Assembly: GCA_002295705.1 (NCBI GenBank) | Contig: DBHP01000109.1 | Span: forward strand, 1,295 to 21,418 | Direction: 5' to 3' | DNA: 20,124 nucleotides | Source of the DNA: Candidatus Neomicrothrix sp. UBA825 | Lineage (GTDB): Bacteria; Actinomycetota; Acidimicrobiia; Acidimicrobiales; UBA8592 | Shown: in pieces, positions 1-6,350 of the stretch | How the letters are laid out: each line of letters starts with the position of its first letter | Position numbering within the stretch: the first letter of the stretch is position 1 | Made by a program: the position numbers and the translations under genes | The notes under the pieces: model-generated | Told to the model about the DNA's origin: nothing | Databases searched by the model: none | Seen by the model: the letters and a program-made list of their open reading frames with translations, nothing else

Positions 1-368
1 ATTCCCCTAGTCCTAAGGTTTGCGCCCATAGCTTCAAACGTATCCTGCCCATCTCCAACACCTGTTTGAATAACAAATGTTGACTGTGTTAATGCAGCCA
101 GAGTCCCCACTTGTTCCGCGACCAGCACAGGATTCCAAAGCGGCAATAGAAATAGGCACCCTACAGGACCCGAATTCCACTCAGCCAGCAAACGGCCAAG
201 CATGGGGACGTTTTGGAAATAGTTCACAGGTGTCAAATGATGATCCCCAAGGGAAAGAAGATCTAACTTTGCTTGATTCGCTATTCGGGCCCTCTCAACT
301 AAAGCACCCGCACCGTTATACGGGTTATCTTCGAAAGATGTTGATGATAGCGAAACCCCTACTCTCAT
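1..368 (-). CDS. Luciferase-like (LLM class) flavin-dependent monooxygenase, 5' part only
   Basis: The minus strand from an ATG at 368 stays open to the window edge, giving about 122 residues; the rest of the gene lies outside. The start MRVGVSLSST is a typical first beta strand of the bacterial-luciferase TIM barrel. It is followed by LSLGDHHLT (residues 39-46), a stretch reading LPLWNPVLVAEQVGTL (75-90) and GVGDGQDTFEAMG (103-115), all family hallmarks. Known members use reduced FMN or F420 to oxygenate or dehydrogenate small organic substrates; the cofactor here cannot be told. The start lies 7 bases after the stop of the upstream SDR gene, so the two probably share a transcript. No strong ribosome binding site is visible, which fits coupling to the SDR. 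Family call is secure; substrate is unknown. Confidence 0.85.
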   Translation of the reverse strand, partial: MRVGVSLSSTSFEDNPYNGAGALVERARIANQAKLDLLSLGDHHLTPVNYFQNVPMLGRLLAEWNSGPVGCLFLLPLWNPVLVAEQVGTLAALTQSTFVIQTGVGDGQDTFEAMGANLRTRG

Positions 369-375
369 GATGTTC

Positions 376-1191
376 TTATGGATGGCGGGACGGCAGAATT
401 TCCTGCCGTGGAGGCAGCGCTATGGGGTGGTTTAACCAGATACCGATATTTTCGCCTGTACGGCCATCAGGGCCCTCGTTATAAAGCTCTAGCATTAGGT
501 CTGCGAGCTGGTGAGGTTTCATCCATGAATTAACTATGTCATCGGACATGTCGCGGTTGAATTTCTGTGACGCGTACCTTATCATCGCTGAATCAGTTGC
601 ATCCATGCAAAAGGCGTTAACGCGTACATTGTCTTCACTGAGACGCTTTGACCAGCTCTGAGTCAAGCCGTTTATTCCCCATTTGGATGCATCATAAATA
701 TCCATTCGTGTACCGCCTCCTGTTGCAAAACCTGGAGGGGGACAAATGTGATCGGTAGCAATATTAAGAATGAATCCTCCCCCACTATTCACTAAATGAG
801 GGATTGCTGCCCTGCCTGTAAGAAAGACACCTTTAAGGTTTGTGTCAACGAGCAGATCCCAGTCAGAAACAGCTTTTCCCTCTGAGTCCTCTACAGGGTC
901 TGTAGAAGTCCACACTCCAGCATTCGCTACAACAATATCTAGGCCAGAGAATTCATTGACCGCATCATTAGTGAATGCGAAAACTTGGGACGCTTCCCTA
1001 ACGTCAATAACAGCCGATTTCACCTTGCTACTCGTCAAATCGCCTATCTCATTTGCAATACTGTGCACATTTGACCCGATATCGCAAAGTGCAACGTTAG
1101 CTCCACATTCTGCTAGCCTTTTGGCCATGCCATATCCGATGCCTGATGCTGCTCCGGTAACTAAAGCTGTCTTTCCCGATAAATCAATCAT
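376..1191 (-). CDS. Short-chain dehydrogenase/reductase (SDR), NAD-type
   Basis: A 271-residue classical SDR. Visible are the dinucleotide motif TGAASGIG (12-19), an Asp after beta 2 (D37) that usually means NAD(H) preference, the NAG motif (90-92), structural Asn (N118 in DTNLKGVF) and the catalytic YDASK (Y166, K170). The catalytic Ser position is unusual: the strand reads ILNIATD, placing Thr146 where Ser is expected, and the Thr-to-Tyr spacing is about 20 residues instead of about 13, with a Gly/Pro-rich insert (PPPGFATGGG). Thr can substitute in some SDRs, so activity is not excluded. The start is supported by a GAGAGG ribosome binding site upstream of 1191. It precedes the LLM monooxygenase by 7 bases and is divergent from the dienelactone-hydrolase gene. 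Probably oxidises an alcohol or reduces a ketone in the same pathway. Confidence 0.9.
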   Translation of the reverse strand: MIDLSGKTALVTGAASGIGYGMAKRLAECGANVALCDIGSNVHSIANEIGDLTSSKVKSAVIDVREASQVFAFTNDAVNEFSGLDIVVANAGVWTSTDPVEDSEGKAVSDWDLLVDTNLKGVFLTGRAAIPHLVNSGGGFILNIATDHICPPPGFATGGGTRMDIYDASKWGINGLTQSWSKRLSEDNVRVNAFCMDATDSAMIRYASQKFNRDMSDDIVNSWMKPHQLADLMLELYNEGPDGRTGENIGIWLNHPIALPPRQEILPSRHP

Positions 1192-1287
1192 GCAAACCTC
1201 TCACCTCTTACATGTATAGCGCGCAGGTTACTACTTTGTCTTTTTCAGAATCAAACAAGCCTTTTGAAAGATAAAGAATTAAGCTCG

Positions 1288-1310
1288 CAACATGATTGAA
1301 CATCATGTTG
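1288..1310 (+). promoter_or_regulatory. Inverted repeat enclosing the start codon of the dienelactone-hydrolase gene
   Basis: CAACATGA (1288-1295) and TCATGTTG (1303-1310) are perfect 8-base inverted arms around a 7-base loop. The ATG at 1292 lies inside the left arm, so the mRNA hairpin would bury the start codon. As DNA it could equally be an operator in the 1192-1291 SDR/DLH divergent region. Part of the symmetry comes from CATG being self-complementary, so chance is possible. Confidence 0.4.
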
Positions 1311-2023
1311 ATATCCAGACAACCGAAGGTTTGATGGGGTCGTTTATCTGTCACCCTGAAGAAAATGGTCCTTTCCCTGTCATCTTGTTTTTTATGGATG
1401 CACCAGGTAAACGCGAGGAGCTTCATGATATGGCACGACGCCTTGCTACGACTGGATACTATGTTGTTCTTCCTAATTTGTACTACCGGACGACAGACCA
1501 CTTTGAATTAGATTTTGAAACCGGAAGCAATGTTGAAGAGATGTTTACGTTGATGTCTAATATTGGAAACCGAATGGTAGTCCGAGATACCGAAGCGATA
1601 CTGAACTTTATCAAATCAGATGAGCATGCGGCCGAGGAGTCAATCGGATGCGTTGGCTACTGTATGAGTGGGCCATTTTCGCTGTTCGTGGCATCAGCAT
1701 TCCCATCACAGATAAAGGCGGCTGCATCAATATATGGTGTGCGATTAGTAGTTGATGCCGATGACTCACCACATTTAGGGTTCACGAAAACGAAAGCCGA
1801 GCTATATATAGCGTGTGCAGAACATGATGATTATGTACCGCTAGAAATGGTTGAACAGGTTTCAATCGAAATTGAGCAATCGGGCGTAAACGGAAGAGTT
1901 GAGTTGTATGAAGACACACATCATGGTTTTGCTTTTCCGGGTCGGGGAAAGATTTACGACAAAGAGGCCGCTGAACGCCATTGGGAACGATTACATGCAT
2001 TGTTTGATAGGAATCTCCGTTGA
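1292..2023 (+). CDS. Dienelactone hydrolase family protein (alpha/beta hydrolase with Cys nucleophile)
   Basis: A 243-residue protein of normal family length. The nucleophile elbow reads GCVGYCMSG (C124), the acid lies in AEHDDYVP (D179 by alignment to the family), and the base is in THHGFAFPG (H211), giving the Cys-Asp-His triad of dienelactone hydrolases rather than a Ser triad. Family members hydrolyse lactones or esters in aromatic and cyclic-compound breakdown, in the cytoplasm. There is no signal peptide. The first ATG fits the usual N-terminus (a strand, then a G-x-M-x-x-F segment). No clear Shine-Dalgarno sequence precedes it and the start codon falls in an inverted repeat. The gene ends in TTGA, overlapping the downstream crotonase start by 4 bases, so the two are translationally coupled. 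Real substrate unknown. Confidence 0.9.
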   Translation: MIEHHVDIQTTEGLMGSFICHPEENGPFPVILFFMDAPGKREELHDMARRLATTGYYVVLPNLYYRTTDHFELDFETGSNVEEMFTLMSNIGNRMVVRDTEAILNFIKSDEHAAEESIGCVGYCMSGPFSLFVASAFPSQIKAAASIYGVRLVVDADDSPHLGFTKTKAELYIACAEHDDYVPLEMVEQVSIEIEQSGVNGRVELYEDTHHGFAFPGRGKIYDKEAAERHWERLHALFDRNLR

Positions 2024-2778
2024 GAGACGAAATTAATGTCACCTTTAAGAAAAGTCATGTTGCAGTTGTTGAGATCTGTAAACCGCCAAATAATTTTTTT
2101 AGCACTAATCTAATTTCTGGTTTGGCAGATACTTTTGAACAGCTTGACGAGAATGATGACATTCGCGTTTCCGTGTTGTGTTCTCAAGGTAAGCACTTTT
2201 GTGCTGGTGCGGACTTTTCAGGAGATTCTAATGGAAACGACACGCTTGGTTTGTACGCAGGCGCTGTCCGCATTTTTAGATGTCGTAAACCCATTATTGC
2301 AGCAATACAAGGAGCTGCTATCGGGGGCGGTTTGGGACTTGCGTTGGTTGCGGATTTTCGCTTCGCCTCGCCAGAAGCCCGATTCAGCGCAAACTTTTCT
2401 CGTCTGGGCTTTCATCAGGGGTTTGGTTTGAGCGTCACATTGCCCGAACTTATTGGAACCCAAGCAAGTAATGACATGTTTTTTACAGGAAGAAGAGTAA
2501 CAGGCGGAGAAGCTGCTGAACTAGGTCTCTGTGACAGGCTTGTCCCACTGACGGAATTGAGAGACGCCGCTACTTTGTACGCTCAGGAAATTTCTAAATC
2601 AGCTCCGTTAGCAATTGAATCAATTCGTAAAACTTTAAGAGGTGATCTCGCTGATCGGGTTGAGAGGGCGACATTGCATGAAGCCTCCGAGCAAGCACGC
2701 TTGGTGAAAACAAAGGACTGGGTTGAAGGTATTTCGGCTTCTTCCGAAAGAAGAGAGCCTAATTTCCGACGAGAATAA
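2020..2778 (+). CDS. Crotonase-fold protein (enoyl-CoA hydratase/isomerase family) lacking both hydratase Glu residues
   Basis: A 252-residue crotonase-superfamily protein. The CoA/oxyanion-hole elements are intact: HFCAGADF (59-66) and GAAIGGGLG (98-106). The residues aligning with rat crotonase Glu144 and Glu164 are Gly106 and Phe126, so classical hydration of trans-2-enoyl-CoA is unlikely. An isomerase, hydrolase, decarboxylase or lyase-type reaction on an acyl-CoA is more plausible. The TTG at 2020 is chosen as start because it overlaps the preceding stop as TTGA and has AGGA at 2009-2012 with suitable spacing; the ATG at 2036 is out of frame. Its stop TAA directly abuts the stop of the convergent carotenoid oxygenase. 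Probably acts with the upstream dienelactone hydrolase. Confidence 0.88.
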   Translation: MRDEINVTFKKSHVAVVEICKPPNNFFSTNLISGLADTFEQLDENDDIRVSVLCSQGKHFCAGADFSGDSNGNDTLGLYAGAVRIFRCRKPIIAAIQGAAIGGGLGLALVADFRFASPEARFSANFSRLGFHQGFGLSVTLPELIGTQASNDMFFTGRRVTGGEAAELGLCDRLVPLTELRDAATLYAQEISKSAPLAIESIRKTLRGDLADRVERATLHEASEQARLVKTKDWVEGISASSERREPNFRRE

Positions 2779-4128
2779 TTACGACAAACTTGTATCAGGA
2801 ATCCAACTTCCATGCGCACCATAGGGAACTCGCTGCGGTAAATGAATCGTAGCTATTGGTTCTGATTCAAAGTCTTGAGCATCAACAATGATCATCTTTG
2901 ATGACCCTGTTGTCTCGCTATGAGCGATCGTGATTATCCAGCCCTCATCCTCACCATCAGATTCGGGATCAGCAGCAAAGACAGGTTCTCCTCCTCTAAC
3001 ACCCTCTCCAAGATGATGCTCCCAACATTTACCAGTCTGTAGATCATATTTCCATAACGCTGAACCGTAAACGGGCTCTTCGCTATTTCCTTCTCCGGCC
3101 ATTGCCATGAGGTACCCGTAGTTGGCGTCAAGTCCGACAACCGAATCCGCTACCCTACCGAAATCACCTGGCCGGTCATCAATCTGTTCCTCCGTGACCG
3201 TTCCTGACACTAGATCAATTGTCCAACGCCACAGCCTTCCAACTTCAGCATAATCGTCAGAACTAGAGCCAAAGGCTTCAGGTTGACGGGATACGTACAA
3301 AACGATCTTTCCGCCTTCTTCAAATGCATTTACTGGGTGGAAGACATAACAGGGATCAATCTCAAACCATCGTATATCTGCATTACCTCCTTTTCTTGGC
3401 ATGACTCCAAGACGTGCCCCTGCTGATGGATCAAAGCCGAAAGGGACTCCTGACTCTAAAAGAGATAAGTCTAAGACGAGTGGAAGGTCCATAAAGATGA
3501 CGTGGTTTCTGGTGACATTGAAGTCGTGCATCATGACCATATTGGGAATATCAATTCCTTCCGATTGCAATAGCTGACCACCAGGACTGATTCTTAGGTA
3601 CGTCAAATAAGGAGGTTCAAAGGAGAAGTAACTAAAGGCGAGCAATTCTCCTGTTTCCGGGCAAATTTTTGGGTGTGCAGTCATTGATGTTGTTAGCGAT
3701 CCACCATAATTTTCGAAGCTGACAGTGTTAAGTTCCTTATCTATCTTCCACGGCCAGTGCCCTTCTTCAAGACATAGTATTGTGCCGGCATGAGCAACGA
3801 CGTGAGTGTTGCCACTGCCATTTGATAGATCGCCCAAGTCGGGAGTGGAATCGTTACGAGTTTTCGTGATGTTTGGGGTTTGCACAAACCTATTCCGATA
3901 CCATTCCGCTTTCCCACCAGAAAGGCGAACGCCGTGAACCATCCCATCGCCCATGAACCAATGTGGCGAAAATCCTGATTTTGGGTTGGGCCCAGTACGG
4001 ATATAAACACCTTCTAATTGAGGAGGAATTAACCCATCAACGGTTAGATTCTCAGCAGTTACTTCAGTTTGGACAGGCGCCCAGTTACCTCGTAAATGCC
4101 ATGGAGTTTCTGATTCAATAGTTGCCAT
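2779..4128 (-). CDS. Carotenoid oxygenase (carotenoid/stilbene cleavage dioxygenase family)
   Basis: A 449-residue seven-bladed propeller dioxygenase of the RPE65/CCD/lignostilbene family. The four iron-binding histidines are all recognisable: H152 in MTAHPK, H201 in MMHDFN, H264 in VFHPVNAF and H439 in GAHGSW. The N-terminus carries the usual LEGVYIRTGPNP (38-49) and HWFMGDGMVHGV (56-67). These enzymes cleave a conjugated double bond with O2 to give aldehydes or ketones. Whether the substrate is a carotenoid, an apocarotenoid or a stilbene cannot be told. The frame stays open upstream to 4326, but ATG 4128 is preferred: it has a strong AGGGGGAG ribosome binding site, matches the family N-terminus, and avoids overlapping the divergent EamA gene. 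No signal peptide. The stop abuts that of the convergent crotonase gene. Confidence 0.93.
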   Translation of the reverse strand: MATIESETPWHLRGNWAPVQTEVTAENLTVDGLIPPQLEGVYIRTGPNPKSGFSPHWFMGDGMVHGVRLSGGKAEWYRNRFVQTPNITKTRNDSTPDLGDLSNGSGNTHVVAHAGTILCLEEGHWPWKIDKELNTVSFENYGGSLTTSMTAHPKICPETGELLAFSYFSFEPPYLTYLRISPGGQLLQSEGIDIPNMVMMHDFNVTRNHVIFMDLPLVLDLSLLESGVPFGFDPSAGARLGVMPRKGGNADIRWFEIDPCYVFHPVNAFEEGGKIVLYVSRQPEAFGSSSDDYAEVGRLWRWTIDLVSGTVTEEQIDDRPGDFGRVADSVVGLDANYGYLMAMAGEGNSEEPVYGSALWKYDLQTGKCWEHHLGEGVRGGEPVFAADPESDGEDEGWIITIAHSETTGSSKMIIVDAQDFESEPIATIHLPQRVPYGAHGSWIPDTSLS

Positions 4129-4177
4129 GCTCCCCCTGAACTTTCTGTGTAGGTGCTTTGTGGGATCCCTTTTGGTC

Positions 4178-4190
4178 AAGTCTAAGACTT
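4178..4190. promoter_or_regulatory. 13-bp palindrome in the carotenoid oxygenase/EamA divergent region
   Basis: AAGTCT-A-AGACTT is a perfect 6-1-6 inverted repeat within the 119-base gap between two divergent genes. It lies 50 bp, centre to centre, from a second palindrome at 4227-4241. A dimeric regulator site is possible but unproven. No regulator gene is in the window. Confidence 0.35.
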
Positions 4191-4226
4191 TTCGCACAGT
4201 TAAGTAATTGTTAGTGTGAAATTTTG

Positions 4227-4241
4227 TGTTAAACATTAACA
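4227..4241. promoter_or_regulatory. 15-bp palindrome immediately upstream of the EamA transporter
   Basis: TGTTAA-ACA-TTAACA is a perfect 6-3-6 inverted repeat ending 6 bases before the ATG at 4248. No Shine-Dalgarno sequence is seen in this interval, so the palindrome occupies the translation-initiation region. It could be an operator for the divergent carotenoid oxygenase/EamA pair. AT-rich palindromes of this length do occur by chance. Confidence 0.4.
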
Positions 4242-4247
4242 ACCCCC

Positions 4248-5147
4248 ATGACTGATAAAACCTCGCAAGAAATTCACAACTATTCACGACTTGCTCTAGT
4301 CGGCGCTGCCTTTGCAGTGACTGCATGGGGGTCGTCTGGAGTAATTGTTAAGTACATCTCCGTGACTTCTACAGAAATAGCGATCTACAGATTTACTTTC
4401 TACTCAATAGTCATGATTGCTTTCCTAAAAGCAAGGGGCACTCCCCTCACATTTCAATCTATAAAGATTGCATTTTGGGGTGGGATTGCTTTGGGACTCA
4501 ATGTCGCGTTCTTCTTTGAGTCCCTCAAAAGAACAACAGTTGTAAACGCAACTATTATCGGCTCACTACAACCTGTGTTGATCTCTGTTTATAGCTACAA
4601 AGTTTTTAAAGAGAAAGTATCGCGCCGAGATATCTTTATCGGAGTCATCGCTTTGGCGGCAACCTTTGGCGTCGTTGCTGGTTCTTCTGGAACTGCCGAA
4701 TGGGACGTCACAGGTGATTTGTTTGCATGTGCTGCATTATTTACCTGGACTGCGTATTTTATTATTTCTAAACAGACTCAGAACCGTGTTTCCCCGCTTG
4801 AGTTCACAGCAGCAACAGGTGTAATAACTGGAATTCTCAATTTTCTTATAGCCCTAATTTTCTCTGTTGCTCTAACCGTACCTTCGGGACGTGATATTTT
4901 CTGGCTATTCATTTTGGCAACTGTTGCTGGCTTAATTGGTCACTCGTTGATGAATTGGTCTCTTGTCAGAATTCCTTTATGGGTTGGCTCAATCCTCACG
5001 CTATTCGTTCCAGTTGTATCGTCACTTTTGGCATGGATTTTTCTAGAGGAGTCTTTGAATGCTCTTCAGATCTTCTCTACCTGCGTGGTAATCCTGGCTT
5101 TGGGGGCAATACTAGTGGGTCAAGATAAGAACAAGGAACCTGCGTGA
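4248..5147 (+). CDS. EamA-family (DMT superfamily) transporter
   Basis: A 299-residue very hydrophobic protein with about ten predicted membrane segments arranged as two EamA repeats (about 15-145 and 160-290). The first helix contains AVTAWGSSGVIVKYI, a typical DMT opening. Each half ends with an acidic/basic turn of the family kind (FKEKVSRRD; FLEESLNALQ). DMT proteins export or import amino acids, nucleotides, drugs or metabolites at the cytoplasmic membrane; the substrate is unknown. The gene is divergent from the carotenoid oxygenase across 119 bases holding two palindromes, so it may move a substrate or product of the local pathway, though this is inference. It is convergent with the thiolase gene, with only 6 bases between the stops and no hairpin terminator. 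Confidence 0.9.
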   Translation: MTDKTSQEIHNYSRLALVGAAFAVTAWGSSGVIVKYISVTSTEIAIYRFTFYSIVMIAFLKARGTPLTFQSIKIAFWGGIALGLNVAFFFESLKRTTVVNATIIGSLQPVLISVYSYKVFKEKVSRRDIFIGVIALAATFGVVAGSSGTAEWDVTGDLFACAALFTWTAYFIISKQTQNRVSPLEFTAATGVITGILNFLIALIFSVALTVPSGRDIFWLFILATVAGLIGHSLMNWSLVRIPLWVGSILTLFVPVVSSLLAWIFLEESLNALQIFSTCVVILALGAILVGQDKNKEPA

Positions 5148-5153
5148 AGCAAG

Positions 5154-6350
5154 TTATCCGACCTCGGTTCCAAGTATTGAGACAAAACTAACCATTTCGC
5201 CAGGGTATCCTCCGAGGTTATGAACTAAACCAAGATTTTTATCGGTGTCACGTATCTTGCGGTTTTCAGGAGCTTCGCCACGTAACTGTAACCAGCACTC
5301 GTAGTGCATTCGGATACCTGATGCCCCAACAGGATGACCGAAACTTTTCAAACCGCCATCAGTGTTTATGGGCAGTTCTCCTGTTAGTGCGAACTTGCCT
5401 GCTAAGACATCACTCCACCCTTCACCTCTCTGGGAAAACCCAAGGTCTTCCATGAGAATAAGTTCTGTTGGTGTGAAACAATCATGCACTTCGGCCATTG
5501 CGATGCAGGCCTGTGGGTTATCAACTCCTGCCTGCTTGTATGCGTCAGTTGCGGCAGCTTCGCACTCAGGGAAGGTCGTATAGTCATACTCCGGGTCAAT
5601 GAGTCCTGATCCATTGCCTGAAACAAAAGACAAGGCTTTTACAAATAGGGGTTTATCGGTATAGTCGTAAGCCTTTTCAGCTGGCACGACTATTACCGCT
5701 GCAGCTCCATCAGCTACTCCGGCACAGTCAAATACACTCAATTTCCCAGCAACGGCTGCCATGTTACAGATTTCTTCTGCAGATATCTCTCGTCGAAACT
5801 GAGCCAACTCGTTTCGTGCACCGTTGTAATGATTCTTCTCAGCAATTTTGGCAACAACCATTCGTAACTCGTCTTCATCTACCCCATACTTTTTTGCATA
5901 AGCTGGGAGAACAAGACTGTACATTGCTGCTGCAGTTAGTGTTCTATTTGTTCCAGCTGTTGGCATTGGGAAGGCATTTAAACCTTGGTAACCGCTGTCT
6001 TTAACCTTTTCCACGCCTACAGCCATTGCTGTATCGTAAGCTCCACTAGCTACTGCATAGCATGCCTGCCTAAGAGCTTCTGATCCTGTTGCGCAGTAGT
6101 TTTCTACTCTAGTGACTGGTTTACCGTGTAGTTTCATTGGCATAGATAGTGTTAATCCACTCATCCCGCTTTGAGCAGTCCCTACCCAGTACGCATCAAT
6201 GTCCTCAGTTGTAAGCTCAACTGATTTTAAAGTTTGCGTTGTCGCATCTATCAACAAATCATCAGCACTTTTGTCCCAGTGTTCTTTGAAAGGGGTGCAC
6301 CCTATTGAGATGATGGCTACCTTATCTTTAATCCCGTTTGATGCCATCAT
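5154..6350 (-). CDS. SCP2-type thiolase / acetyl-CoA acetyltransferase family protein
   Basis: A 398-residue thiolase of the SCP-x/archaeal type. From ATG 6350 the nucleophile is C86 (NYCATGSEA), followed by AEVHDCFTPTE (H289, C291) and the active-site loop GHPVGASG (338-345, His339). All catalytic groups are present, so thiolytic cleavage of 3-oxoacyl-CoA, or condensation, is expected in the cytoplasm. A longer frame from 6386 overlaps the upstream gene by 37 bases and adds a non-family tail. ATG 6350 shares TAATG with the upstream stop and is preferred; ATG 6347 is equally possible and is better spaced from the AAGGA ribosome binding site. Such thiolases often need an OB-fold (DUF35) partner, and one is fused in the adjacent upstream gene. 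Confidence 0.93.
   Translation of the reverse strand: MMASNGIKDKVAIISIGCTPFKEHWDKSADDLLIDATTQTLKSVELTTEDIDAYWVGTAQSGMSGLTLSMPMKLHGKPVTRVENYCATGSEALRQACYAVASGAYDTAMAVGVEKVKDSGYQGLNAFPMPTAGTNRTLTAAAMYSLVLPAYAKKYGVDEDELRMVVAKIAEKNHYNGARNELAQFRREISAEEICNMAAVAGKLSVFDCAGVADGAAAVIVVPAEKAYDYTDKPLFVKALSFVSGNGSGLIDPEYDYTTFPECEAAATDAYKQAGVDNPQACIAMAEVHDCFTPTELILMEDLGFSQRGEGWSDVLAGKFALTGELPINTDGGLKSFGHPVGASGIRMHYECWLQLRGEAPENRKIRDTDKNLGLVHNLGGYPGEMVSFVSILGTEVG

Noticed and set aside
77..370. Plus-strand open frame of 97 codons at the left end
   Set aside because: It is the shadow of the luciferase-like gene on the minus strand, whose protein matches its family along the whole visible length.
842..1219. 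Plus-strand open frame of 125 codons inside the SDR gene
   Set aside because: It is antisense to a convincing SDR with complete motifs, and its translation is low-complexity Ser/Thr/Ala/Pro.
4129..4326. N-terminal extension of the carotenoid oxygenase frame
   Set aside because: It overlaps the divergent EamA gene and has no family similarity; ATG 4128 has a strong ribosome binding site.
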